A stretch of 47,303 bases of DNA from GCA-002840015 sp033765245 (GTDB taxonomy: Bacteria; Pseudomonadota; Gammaproteobacteria; Xanthomonadales; Xanthomonadaceae), in the NCBI GenBank assembly GCA_033765245.1, contig JANRIF010000122.1, positions 1 to 47,303 on the forward strand, given 5' to 3'. Shown one piece after another: positions 1 to 7,904 of this stretch. Below the pieces are notes generated by a model. It did not search any database. It worked only from the letters and a program-made list of their open reading frames with translations, and had not been told where the DNA came from. Positions within the stretch are counted from its first letter, which is position 1. Each line of letters begins with the position of its first letter. A program made the position numbers and the translations under genes.

Positions 1-2
1 CG

Positions 3-605
3 ATCCGGCGGGTGCTGCCGGGGTATTCGGCGATGATCGCGATGGCGGATCCACAGTGTCCGGATTGGGCGGCGATCCGGCCGTTCTGTGAGCCGGGCGA
101 GCGGTTGTATTGTTCGGGTTGGCGGGGCGAGGTGCCGGCCGGTTGGGAGCTGACGGCCGACGCGCACATGTGCTTGATGCGCTGGGATGGGGTGGCGCCG
201 GGGCCGGACGAGGCGCTGGCGGCGGTGCCGTTGGGTGCGGCGCATCTGGCGCAGGTGCTGGATCTGGTGGCGGCGACCAAGCCGGGTCCGTTCGGGCCGC
301 GCACGATCGAGATGGGCGAATATTTCGGGGTGTTCGAAGACGGGCGTCTGCTGGCGATGGCGGGCGAGCGCCTGCATGCGGGCAGTTTGCGCGAGGTCAG
401 TGGGGTGTGTACCGATCCCGCGTTTCAGGGGCGTGGCTTGGCACGGCGCTTGATGAACCTTGTGATCCGTCGGCAGTTGCAGCGCGGGCAGACGCCGTTT
501 CTGCACGTGGCATCCAGCAATGCCCGCGCGCGTGGCCTGTACGAGCGCATGGGCTTTCGGGTCGAGCGCGAGGTGGCGTTGCGGGTGGTGGTGCCGCTGG
601 CGTAG
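3..605 (+). CDS. GNAT family N-acetyltransferase, 5' end probably outside window
   Basis: A GNAT-fold acetyltransferase that should transfer an acetyl group from acetyl-CoA to an unidentified amine. The acetyl-CoA loop motif (Q/R)xxGxG/A is seen as QGRGLARR after the beta-4 segment VSGVCTDPAF. The C-terminal SNARARGLYERMGF stretch is the usual GNAT alpha-4/beta-6 region. It looks like the FR47-like branch, which carries an extra N-terminal lobe. The frame is open to the window edge. A GTG at 12 could start it, but the sequence before the first ATG already resembles the family's N-terminal lobe, so I treat the gene as 5'-truncated by the window. The next gene starts 158 bp downstream on the same strand. 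The substrate cannot be inferred. Confidence 0.8.
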   Translation: MRRVLPGYSAMIAMADPQCPDWAAIRPFCEPGERLYCSGWRGEVPAGWELTADAHMCLMRWDGVAPGPDEALAAVPLGAAHLAQVLDLVAATKPGPFGPRTIEMGEYFGVFEDGRLLAMAGERLHAGSLREVSGVCTDPAFQGRGLARRLMNLVIRRQLQRGQTPFLHVASSNARARGLYERMGFRVEREVALRVVVPLA

Positions 606-763
606 CTGCGCTGTTGCTGGGAGTCGCTGCCGCTCTTGTGCGAGCGCGCTTGGGTTGTCCCCCGCGCCCGGCAATCTGCGTTGGCTGTGCGTGGGCGAAG
701 CGCGCTTGCGAGCGCCCGGCCGCGCTATTGCGGCATCACTATTTGAACAGGGGACCATTCGTT

Positions 764-2968
764 ATGAGCAGTCTTACGATCGCCGCCTACGGCGAGGGCA
801 TCATGTATCCGCCGACGCTGGCGCCGAACATCGTGGCGATTCAGCAGGCGGGTTGGAATACGGTGATTCTGGGGTTGTTCCACATCAGCAGCACGGGCGA
901 CATCGGCTTCAACAACGAAAGCATCGTGAGCGGTGGGCAGTACGTCGGCGATGCGGCATGGCCGGGGCAGTTGCAGACGCTGATGGCGGGGGGCAGCAAC
1001 AATGGCCTGCGCATGCTGCTGGCATCGATCGGCGGCGGCGGGGTCAGCGATTTCGCCAACGTGCAGGCGATCTATCAGGCCAATGGCAACTCGTTCGTCG
1101 GCACGGCGTTGCAAACCAACTTTCGGACGTTCCACACGACGTTTCCGGGTATTGCGGCGATCGACATGGACGTGGAGGAAGGCTACGACCAGGCCTCGTT
1201 CGTGGCGTTCTGCCAGATGCTGGTCGAGATCGGCTTCGGCATCACGTTCTGCCCTTACGCTTCGTGGGAGATGGATTTCTGGACCGGGTCGCTGGCGGCC
1301 TTGAACGCCAGCCATCCAGGCGCGGTGAAGTGGTGGAACCTGCAATGCTACGACGGCGGCTCGGGCAACGATCCGGCTACCTGGGCGCAGGCGATCGCGA
1401 CGGCGATTCCCGGGTTCGACACCACCGGCTTCATCGTGGCCGGCGATTGGAGCCGCAATCTCGCCAAGCCGCAGCCCGATCCGAGCACGTGGTATTGGCA
1501 GGGCGATTGCCCGTCGGCGATGCAAAGCCTGTTCGCGTCGATCCAGGGTGAGACGAGCGTCGGCGGCGGATTCGTGTGGACCCTCGATCAGATCCTCGGC
1601 TACGCAGCCGACCAGCAGAGCAAGCCCGACCCAGCGAGCTGCGGCGCGGTCGGTATGAGCGATTACGTGACGGCGATCACCGATGGCTTGGCTGGCGCGG
1701 CGGCGATGCTTGCCCGTGCCAGCGGCCTGCCGCGCGCGTTTGCCCATCATCTGCCGCAAGCACGCGATGCCTTGCTGGCGTTCCATGCCGAGCTGGCGCT
1801 GCGGGTGGGCACGCGCGCTGGCGCGGGCGAGTGGTCGAGCCCGGCGGTGCGCGAGTTGGCGCGTTTGATCGAGCGCGATGCCATCGTGCGCATGTACGTC
1901 GAGGAGATGCTGGTCCAGGTGCGGACCCTGCCGGGTGCGCCGCCGGCCACGGTGCGCACGGTGCCGCAGTTGTTGGCGGCGCTGGACTACATCACCACCC
2001 TGGCGCCGCTGTACAACGCCGATCCCAAGCGCCGGCACGCTTTTCCGATGTCGTCGCTGTTCGTGTACATGATGATGACGGTGGCGGGTGAGGCGCTGTT
2101 CCGGGTTGCCTCGTTCAACGACGGTATTCGGCGCATTCTCAAGGAGTGGTGTGCGTATCTCGACAGCCCGGCCAGCGCCAACGTGCTCAACACGTCGCCC
2201 ACGGGCTGGTTGTCGCCCTCGGCGGTGGTGGAGTATCAGCTCGACGATTTCGTGACCGATCGCAGCAAGCCGCATTGGGGCTTCGCTTCGTACAACGATT
2301 TCTTCCATCGCCAGATCAAGCCGGAGTGCCGGCCGGTGAGCGCGCCGGACGACCGCAAGGTGATCGTCTCGGCCAACGATGGCAACGTGGTCACCATCGC
2401 GCGCGCGGTGCAGCGCACGGCGAAGTTCTGGCTGAAGGACGAGCCGTTTTCGCTGGCCGACATGCTGGCACACAGCGAGTACGTGGAGCGGTTCGTCGGC
2501 GGCGACGTGTTGCAGTCGTTCCTGAGCGGCGCCAACTACCATCGCTGGCGCGCGCCGATCGACGGCACGGTGCGCGATCGCTTCGTGGTCAACGGTCTGC
2601 AATTCAGCGATGCCGAGTCGGCCGGTTGGGACCCGAACGCGATCCTTTCGGAGGGTTACTACGCCTGCGTCAACACGCGCGGCCTGGTGTTCATCGAGAG
2701 CGACGATCCGACCATCGGCATGGTCTGCGTGATGCCGATCGGCATCACCGAGATTTCATCGGTGACGATTGCGGTGGAGAAGGGGCAGCGCGTGCGCAAG
2801 GGCGAGGAGCTGGGCTACTTCAGCTACGGTGGTTCCAGCATGTGCCTGGTGTTTCAGCCGGGTGCGATCCGCGAGTTCACGGTGCCCGAGCCGCCGCCCA
2901 AGCCGGTGGTCGATCCGACCAGCGGCCCGGCCATCCGCGCCAATGCGGCGATTGCCATCGCGCGTTGA
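764..2968 (+). CDS. GH18-like barrel fused to PsiD-like (phosphatidylserine/tryptophan) decarboxylase
   Basis: A 734-aa two-domain protein. Residues 1 to about 295 look like a glycoside hydrolase 18 TIM barrel: an SIGGGG strand, then D134-x-D136-x-E138 (the DxDxE catalytic signature, with the usual first Asp replaced by Ala), then WWNLQCYDGG and a late GFVWTLDQ strand. From about residue 345 the sequence matches the phosphatidylserine-decarboxylase-associated region followed by a PS-decarboxylase catalytic domain, as in fungal PsiD tryptophan decarboxylase. The self-cleaving GGSS motif is at 689-692; cleavage before S691 would create the pyruvoyl cofactor. The ATG at 764 was chosen because barrel homology begins there; the frame is open further upstream but reads as low-complexity shadow. 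No signal peptide is evident. Both activities are inferred from motifs. The fusion itself is seen directly, as one uninterrupted frame. Confidence 0.8.
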   Translation: MSSLTIAAYGEGIMYPPTLAPNIVAIQQAGWNTVILGLFHISSTGDIGFNNESIVSGGQYVGDAAWPGQLQTLMAGGSNNGLRMLLASIGGGGVSDFANVQAIYQANGNSFVGTALQTNFRTFHTTFPGIAAIDMDVEEGYDQASFVAFCQMLVEIGFGITFCPYASWEMDFWTGSLAALNASHPGAVKWWNLQCYDGGSGNDPATWAQAIATAIPGFDTTGFIVAGDWSRNLAKPQPDPSTWYWQGDCPSAMQSLFASIQGETSVGGGFVWTLDQILGYAADQQSKPDPASCGAVGMSDYVTAITDGLAGAAAMLARASGLPRAFAHHLPQARDALLAFHAELALRVGTRAGAGEWSSPAVRELARLIERDAIVRMYVEEMLVQVRTLPGAPPATVRTVPQLLAALDYITTLAPLYNADPKRRHAFPMSSLFVYMMMTVAGEALFRVASFNDGIRRILKEWCAYLDSPASANVLNTSPTGWLSPSAVVEYQLDDFVTDRSKPHWGFASYNDFFHRQIKPECRPVSAPDDRKVIVSANDGNVVTIARAVQRTAKFWLKDEPFSLADMLAHSEYVERFVGGDVLQSFLSGANYHRWRAPIDGTVRDRFVVNGLQFSDAESAGWDPNAILSEGYYACVNTRGLVFIESDDPTIGMVCVMPIGITEISSVTIAVEKGQRVRKGEELGYFSYGGSSMCLVFQPGAIREFTVPEPPPKPVVDPTSGPAIRANAAIAIAR

Positions 2969-3413
2969 GGTTGGGCGTGCGCGGTGGGGCCTCCGATTCG
3001 TGGTCGGGGTGCCGTTCCGGCCATGCCGGAACAGGCGGCTCTCCATGAACCGTCTCTGGTTCCCGCCGCACAGCAACAGGCGGCGCGCAATGCAAGCTCC
3101 CTCCCTTTCGCTGCAAGCGAAGGGGGTGATGGGCCGCGGCTGACGAGTTGCGGGTGGCAGCTCGTGCGGCACAGAACGCCCGGCAGGGCCGGTCCGTTGG
3201 GGAGGGGTGAATACTTGCGACACGGCTTCCAACAGCAACCCCCTCCCAACCTCCCCCTGCGATGCTGCGCACCGCAAGGGGAGGGGCAGGCGGGATGTCG
3301 TGGTGAGTGGTGAACCAGGCTATGGCGGTGGCTGCGCGCGGACGATCGGCATTCAAGCTTCGCTATCCGCAGCCACGGTTCATGGTCGGTGGGTCGACCG
3401 GCTCTTGGTCGGG
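2969..3413. other. 445-bp intergenic region with several hairpins
   Basis: No convincing gene; short open frames here lack family features. Three palindromes are visible: a perfect 8-bp stem at 3014-3032, a near-perfect 10-bp stem at 3103-3125, and a C-rich/G-rich stem around 3265-3292. The region lies between convergent genes and resembles the repeat-laden spacers common in Xanthomonadales. Confidence 0.6.
3014..3032 (+). terminator. hairpin after the fusion gene
   Basis: Perfect inverted repeat GTTCCGGC-cat-GCCGGAAC, 46 bp past the stop codon of the upstream gene. There is no T-tract, so it is a candidate 3'-end or transcript-stabilising hairpin, not a proven terminator. Confidence 0.4.
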
Positions 3414-4001
3414 TCAACCGGCGCGACGCGCGGCGGCAGGCGGCAAGGCCAGATGGATGTGGGTGACTCCTGGGGTGTCGTGCACGTTGTCGCGGCGGAA
3501 GCCCAGTTCGTGCGCGAGTTCGAGCATGGGCAGGTTGTCGTCCAGCACGTCGCCGTAGATTTCGACGAGGCGCTTGCGCTTGCCCCATTCGATCAGGCGC
3601 CGCAGCAGGTGACGGCCGAGGCCCTGGCCGGCGAGGAAGTGCGACACCAGGATCGCGAATTCGGCGCGGCCGTCGTCATCCACCGAGAGCCGCGCGACCG
3701 CGCCTACCAATGCGTCGCCGGGCGGTAGCGGCTCGCTCGCCACCAGCACGAATTCGCGGCCCGGTTCGGGGTGGGTGAGGCGGTGCGCGTATTCCTCGGA
3801 CAGCTCTTTGAGCGCGTGCATGTAGCGATTGCGGATTTCCTCGGGGCGCAGCAGCGGGAAGGCGGCGCGGATCGGCGCGGCATCGGCCGGCTGGATCGGG
3901 CGGACCCACAGTTCGCGGCCGTCGTCCAGCCACACCCGCTCACACCAGGCCCCCGGCATCGGGGCGCGCTCCAGTGCATGCTTGGAGTGGAGTCTGTTCA
4001 T
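3414..4001 (-). CDS. GNAT acetyltransferase resembling the C-terminal domain of protein acetyltransferase Pat
   Basis: About 195 aa, a single GNAT domain. The N-terminal VRPIQPADAAPIRAAFPLL segment and the following RYMHALKELS resemble the acetyltransferase domain found at the C-terminus of Pat/YfiQ lysine acetyltransferases, here as a stand-alone protein without the NDP-forming acyl-CoA synthetase part. The acetyl-CoA loop reads GQGLGRHLLRRL. The start at 4001 (MNRLHSK) is preferred; the frame can be extended to 4037 at another ATG. It is divergent from the CDF transporter at 4132. It could acetylate a protein or a small molecule; the sequence does not decide. Confidence 0.8.
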   Translation of the reverse strand: MNRLHSKHALERAPMPGAWCERVWLDDGRELWVRPIQPADAAPIRAAFPLLRPEEIRNRYMHALKELSEEYAHRLTHPEPGREFVLVASEPLPPGDALVGAVARLSVDDDGRAEFAILVSHFLAGQGLGRHLLRRLIEWGKRKRLVEIYGDVLDDNLPMLELAHELGFRRDNVHDTPGVTHIHLALPPAAARRAG

Positions 4002-4131
4002 GTTGGCGATGCTGCCACAGGGTTGTGGTGACGCCACTCTAATCCGTTCATGTGGCTTTGGCGCGACAGTACGTGTGCGCGGCGGCGGCGCCGGCTAAAC
4101 TGCGCGCCTGTTTCGTCATCTGGATGTCGCC

Positions 4132-5040
4132 ATGGCAGGCAAAGCCAACTCGCTGCGGACCATTTTCTTCGCGCTGGGCGCGAATTTCGCCATCTTCCTC
4201 GCCAAGACCGCGGCAGCCGTGATGACCGGCTCGGGCGCGATGCTGGCCGAGGCGGTGCATTCGCTGGCCGATTGCGGCAATCAGGGGCTGCTGCTGCTGG
4301 GCATCAAGCGCGCCAAACGGGCGCCCTCGCCGGACTACCCGCTGGGCTATGGCAAGGAAATCTATTTCTGGTCGTTTCTGGTGGCGCTGCTGCTGTTCAG
4401 CGTCGGCGGCATGTTTTCGTTGTACGAGGGCTGGCACAAGCTGCATTCGTCCGAGCCGTTGAACAACCCGTGGCTGGCGGTGGGCGTGCTGGCGTTCGCG
4501 GTCGTCGCCGAATCGGTGTCGATGCGCGCCGCCTTGCGCGAGGTGAGCAAGGTGCGCGGCAATGACAGCCTGTGGCGCTGGTTCCGCGACAGCCGGCAGG
4601 CGGAACTGGTGGTGATCTTCGGCGAGGATCTGGCGGCGCTGCTGGGACTGGTGTTCGCGCTGGTGGCGGTGCTGTTGACGATGATCACCGGCAACCCGCT
4701 GTTCGATGCGATCGGCACGCTGGGCATTGGTGTGCTGCTGATCGTGATCGCGGTGTTCGTGGCGACGGAGGTGAAGGCGTTGCTGATCGGACAAAGCGTG
4801 GACCCGGCGGTCAAGGCGCGCATGTTGACGTTCCTGCAGCAGCGCGCGGAAGTGGCCGAGGTTTACAACCTGATCACGTTGCAGATGGGCGACGACGTGC
4901 TGGTGTCGATCAAGGCGCGGATGCGCGAAGCCGAATCGGCACCGGCGCTGATCGCTGCCATCAATCGGGTCGAGCGCGACCTGCGCGCGGCGTTTCCGGA
5001 AGTGCGTTGGAGCTTTTTCGAGCCCGACGACGCGGCGTGA
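4132..5040 (+). CDS. cation diffusion facilitator (CDF) family transporter
   Basis: A 302-aa inner-membrane cation/proton antiporter with about six transmembrane segments and a cytoplasmic C-terminal domain. The TM2 metal site is visible as H43xxxD47 in EAVHSLADCGNQ. The TM5 site reads FGED (E165-D166) in place of the usual HxxxD, as in the ZnT9-like branch of the family. The likely substrate is a divalent metal (Zn, Fe, Co or Mn); the altered TM5 site makes the exact ion uncertain. The C-terminal region after about residue 205 fits the cytoplasmic CDF dimerisation domain. It is monocistronic, with divergent and convergent neighbours. Confidence 0.88.
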   Translation: MAGKANSLRTIFFALGANFAIFLAKTAAAVMTGSGAMLAEAVHSLADCGNQGLLLLGIKRAKRAPSPDYPLGYGKEIYFWSFLVALLLFSVGGMFSLYEGWHKLHSSEPLNNPWLAVGVLAFAVVAESVSMRAALREVSKVRGNDSLWRWFRDSRQAELVVIFGEDLAALLGLVFALVAVLLTMITGNPLFDAIGTLGIGVLLIVIAVFVATEVKALLIGQSVDPAVKARMLTFLQQRAEVAEVYNLITLQMGDDVLVSIKARMREAESAPALIAAINRVERDLRAAFPEVRWSFFEPDDAA

Positions 5041-5187
5041 CGGCGGTTGGTCCGCAAAGAAGGCGAAGTTGTCGAAGGTGAAAGGCGGTTCGCGGATATC
5101 CGGATCGATCGCGAGCAGTTTCATGGGCTGCTCCTGAATTCCGCTCTTGCATCTGCTCAGCGCACTTTGCGTCCTTTGCGGACCCGA

Positions 5188-6012
5188 TCAGGCCGCTTCG
5201 GGCTTGAGCCATTCCAGGCGGGTGCTGCCGGTGTCCGGTGCGAGCGCGGTGCGTAGCGCGCCCAGCAATGGCGGCAGCGCGCGGTCGAGTTGCCAGGGCG
5301 GGTTGAGGATCAACATGCCGCTGCCGTTCAGCCGCAGTGGCGAGTCGTCGGGCTGGACCAGCAGTTCGACCAGCAGCGCCGACTTCGCCGGCAGCGCGGC
5401 GACACGGCGGAAGAACGGCAACAGGGTGCGGCGGCGCTTGATCGGATACCACAGCGCGAAGATGCCCTGCGGCCAGCGCGCCAGGCCCTGCTTGAGGGCG
5501 TCGAGGATGCGCGGGTATTCGGCGTCCTGCGCTTCGTAGGGTGGGTCGATCAGCACCAGGCCACGTTTCTCGGGCGGAGGCAGCAGTGCGCCCAGCGCAT
5601 CGTAGCCGTCGCGTCGATGCACGCCCACGCGCGGGTCGTGGTGCAGCAGGGCCTTGAGCGTAGCGGCTTCTTCGGGCTGCAGTTCGCAGCAGGCCAGGCG
5701 GTCGTCATCGCGCAGTGCGCCGGCGATCAGCAACGGCGAGCCGGGATAGTTGCTCATGCGGCTGTCGGTGTTGTGCGCCGCCACCGCATCGCGATAGCGC
5801 GCCAACATCGGGGTTTCCTGCATTGCCAGCCGCAGGATGCCGCTGGCGGCCTCGCTGTCGGCGGCGAGCGCATAACGGCCGCTGCCGGCGTGGGTGTCGA
5901 GCACGAAGTAGGGCGCCGGTTTGCGCGCCAGCGCGGCCAGCAGTTCCAGCAGCACGACGTGTTTGAGCACGTCGGCGTGGTTGCCGGCGTGGAAGACATG
6001 GCGATAGTTCAT
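5188..6012 (-). CDS. rlmJ: 23S rRNA (adenine-2030-N6)-methyltransferase RlmJ
   Basis: 274 aa, full length for RlmJ (E. coli about 280). It methylates A2030 of 23S rRNA using S-adenosylmethionine. Recognisable features are the family-specific N-terminus MNYRHVFHAGNHADVLKH, the SAM-binding strand YFVLDTHAGSGRYAL, and the catalytic LVLIDPPYE motif of N6-adenine methyltransferases. The last gene of the minus-strand series here, 82 bp after the PAP2 gene. The ATG start is consistent with the conserved N-terminus. Confidence 0.95.
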   Translation of the reverse strand: MNYRHVFHAGNHADVLKHVVLLELLAALARKPAPYFVLDTHAGSGRYALAADSEAASGILRLAMQETPMLARYRDAVAAHNTDSRMSNYPGSPLLIAGALRDDDRLACCELQPEEAATLKALLHHDPRVGVHRRDGYDALGALLPPPEKRGLVLIDPPYEAQDAEYPRILDALKQGLARWPQGIFALWYPIKRRRTLLPFFRRVAALPAKSALLVELLVQPDDSPLRLNGSGMLILNPPWQLDRALPPLLGALRTALAPDTGSTRLEWLKPEAA

Positions 6013-6094
6013 CGGTGTAGTGTACCGATTCGCGCCGGTCGGCCCGCGCCGGCGATGCTCCGGATGGCGCGTTATCGGCGCGGCGCGTGGCGCG

Positions 6095-6640
6095 TCAGAC
6101 TGCCGCCTGCAGTGCCGGCAGCGCCCACAGCGACAGCGTGGCGAGCGCGGCGGCGATGGCGGTGGCGGCCAGTACGTCGCTGGGGTAGTGCAGGCCCAGC
6201 ACCACGCGCGAGACCGCGACGCTGACCGCGAACGGCAGCAGCAGCCAGGCCAGTCCCGGATAGTAGGCCAGCGCCACCCACGCGAACGACACTGCGTGCA
6301 GGGTGTGTCCGGAGGGGAACGAGAATTCGTCCAACGGCGCCACCAGCGCCCGCACCTGCGAGTCGCGCGCGCAGGGCCGCGGGCGTCGGGTCCAGCGCTT
6401 GAGCGTCTTGTAGATCAGCAGCGCTAGCGCGCCGGTGGCGGCCATGTGCGCGGTGGCGAGCAGGCCGTGCGTTCCGTCGAACACCACCACCGCCGCCATC
6501 AGCGCGTACCAGAACACGCCGTCGCCGAGCCGGCTGATCGTGGAGAAGTAGGCGCGGATCGCCCGGCCGTGGCCCCAGCGGTTGGCGGCGGCGGTCCAGG
6601 CGTATTCGCGATCGTGCAGGCGGCGTGCGCGAGCATTCAT
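6095..6640 (-). CDS. PAP2-family membrane phosphatase
   Basis: 181-aa integral membrane phosphatase of the PAP2/PgpB type. All three signature blocks are present in order: KTLKRWTRRPRP (KxxxxxxRP), FPSGHTLHA (PSGH) and SRVVLGLHYPSD (SRxxxxxHxxxD). It probably dephosphorylates a lipid phosphate such as phosphatidic acid, phosphatidylglycerol phosphate or undecaprenyl pyrophosphate on the periplasmic face. Its start codon overlaps the stop codon of the upstream glycosyltransferase by ATGA, so the two are translationally coupled. The coupling suggests a shared lipid pathway, perhaps supplying diacylglycerol to the glycosyltransferase; that link is inference. Confidence 0.9.
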   Translation of the reverse strand: MNARARRLHDREYAWTAAANRWGHGRAIRAYFSTISRLGDGVFWYALMAAVVVFDGTHGLLATAHMAATGALALLIYKTLKRWTRRPRPCARDSQVRALVAPLDEFSFPSGHTLHAVSFAWVALAYYPGLAWLLLPFAVSVAVSRVVLGLHYPSDVLAATAIAAALATLSLWALPALQAAV

Positions 6641-7821
6641 GGCGTGGCTCCGGGATGTGGGGCGTGCGTGACGGGCTGCGGCGATCGTCGTGCTGCGAGA
6701 TCGCTTAGCAGGCTGGCGAATTGCCGGGCAACGGCGTCCGGTCGCAGCGACGCCACCGCTGCGCGGGCCTGCGCGCCCATCGCGCGGCAGCGCGCCGGGT
6801 CGGCCGCCAGCGTCGCGGTGGCAGCGACGAACCCCGCGTCATTGCCGACCGCCACCGCTGCACCGTGCTCGCCGTCGCGCAGGTGCTCGCTGGCGGCAGC
6901 GTAGTCGAACGCAACGGTTGCGATGCCGGAAGCCATCGCTTCCAGGGTGACGTTGCCGAAGGTCTCGCTCAGACTCGGAAATACGAACAGGTCGGCGCTG
7001 GCGAAGTGTCGCGACAACTCAGCGCCGCGCTGGGTGCCGCAAAACACCAGGTCCGGATGCGCGCTTGCCAGCGCGGCGCGATCGGGGCCGTCGCCCACCA
7101 GTACCAGCCGCGCGCGTGGCTGCGCCCGTTGTGCCTGCCGATAGGCGTCGATTGCCAGCGCCAGGTTTTTTTCCGGGGCGATCCGGCCGACGTGGATCAG
7201 CACCGGGGTGGCGTCGTCGACGCCCCATTGCGCGCGCAGGGCCGCGCAGCGATGCGCGGGATGGAATTGAACCGGGTCCACCGCGCGGCGCAGCACTGCG
7301 ACGTTGCCGAAGCCGCGGCCGCGCAGGAACTGCGCCAGTTCGGTGGTGGGCACCAGGGTGGCATCGGCGCGCTGGTGGAAGCGGCGCAGCCAGGCGAACG
7401 CGGCGCCGCGCAGCCAGGGCGCGCCGTAGCGCGCCACGTAGTCGTCGAAGCGGGTATGAAAGCCGCTGGCGACGGCGATGCCGAGCTGGCGCGCGGCGCT
7501 CACCGCCGACCAGCCTAGCGGGCCCTCGGTGGCGACGTAGACCGCGTCGGGGCGGTGGCGCTGCCAGTGCGTGCGCAGCCGGTGGGCGGCGGGCAGGCCG
7601 ATGCGCAGGCCCGGATAGCGTGGCAGCGGCAGGCTGGGCAGGATCAGTTCGTCGGCGCGCGCCGGCATCGGCTCGTCGCGGCGGCGCGGTCGAATCAGTT
7701 CGACCGGATGCCGCAGTGCGCGCAAGCCTTGTTCCAGCGCCTGCACGGTGAGGGCGACGCCGTTGACCTCCGGCGGGTAGGTTTCGCTGACCATGGCGAC
7801 ACGCAGCGGCGATGTGCTCAT
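6637..7821 (-). CDS. GT4 glycosyltransferase, MgtA-like (GDP-mannose-dependent mannosyltransferase type)
   Basis: 394-aa GT-B fold glycosyltransferase. The N-terminal MVSETYPPEVNGV is the acceptor-side glycine loop. The C-terminal lobe shows HVGRIAPEKN and the retaining GT4 E-x7-E motif in PSLSETFGNVTLE. Closest recognisable relatives are GDP-mannose-dependent alpha-mannosyltransferases of the MgtA/PimB type, which mannosylate diacylglycerol or uronosyl-lipids. The start at ATG 7821 gives the conserved N-terminus; longer forms would overlap ppx. It sits 83 bp after ppx and overlaps the PAP2 gene by 4 bp, in line with phoB-phoR-ppk1-ppx. That placement suggests, without proving, a role in phosphate-limited membrane glycolipid synthesis. 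Confidence 0.85.
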   Translation of the reverse strand: MSTSPLRVAMVSETYPPEVNGVALTVQALEQGLRALRHPVELIRPRRRDEPMPARADELILPSLPLPRYPGLRIGLPAAHRLRTHWQRHRPDAVYVATEGPLGWSAVSAARQLGIAVASGFHTRFDDYVARYGAPWLRGAAFAWLRRFHQRADATLVPTTELAQFLRGRGFGNVAVLRRAVDPVQFHPAHRCAALRAQWGVDDATPVLIHVGRIAPEKNLALAIDAYRQAQRAQPRARLVLVGDGPDRAALASAHPDLVFCGTQRGAELSRHFASADLFVFPSLSETFGNVTLEAMASGIATVAFDYAAASEHLRDGEHGAAVAVGNDAGFVAATATLAADPARCRAMGAQARAAVASLRPDAVARQFASLLSDLAARRSPQPVTHAPHPGATP

Positions 7822-7904
7822 GGCCGCCAGTGTGGGCAGCCTGCGTTCCGCGAATATGACAACGAGATGGCAGTTCGATGACAGCCGCCGCGCCCGTGAA
7901 GCTC

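Noticed and set aside
110..763. Upstream extension of the fusion gene
   Set aside because: It overlaps the GNAT gene in another frame and reads as Gly/Arg/Ala low complexity; barrel homology starts at 764.
725..2602. A 625-codon open frame on the minus strand
   Set aside because: It is antisense to the GH18-decarboxylase fusion, has biased Arg/His/Ala composition and no recognisable domain; a high-GC shadow.
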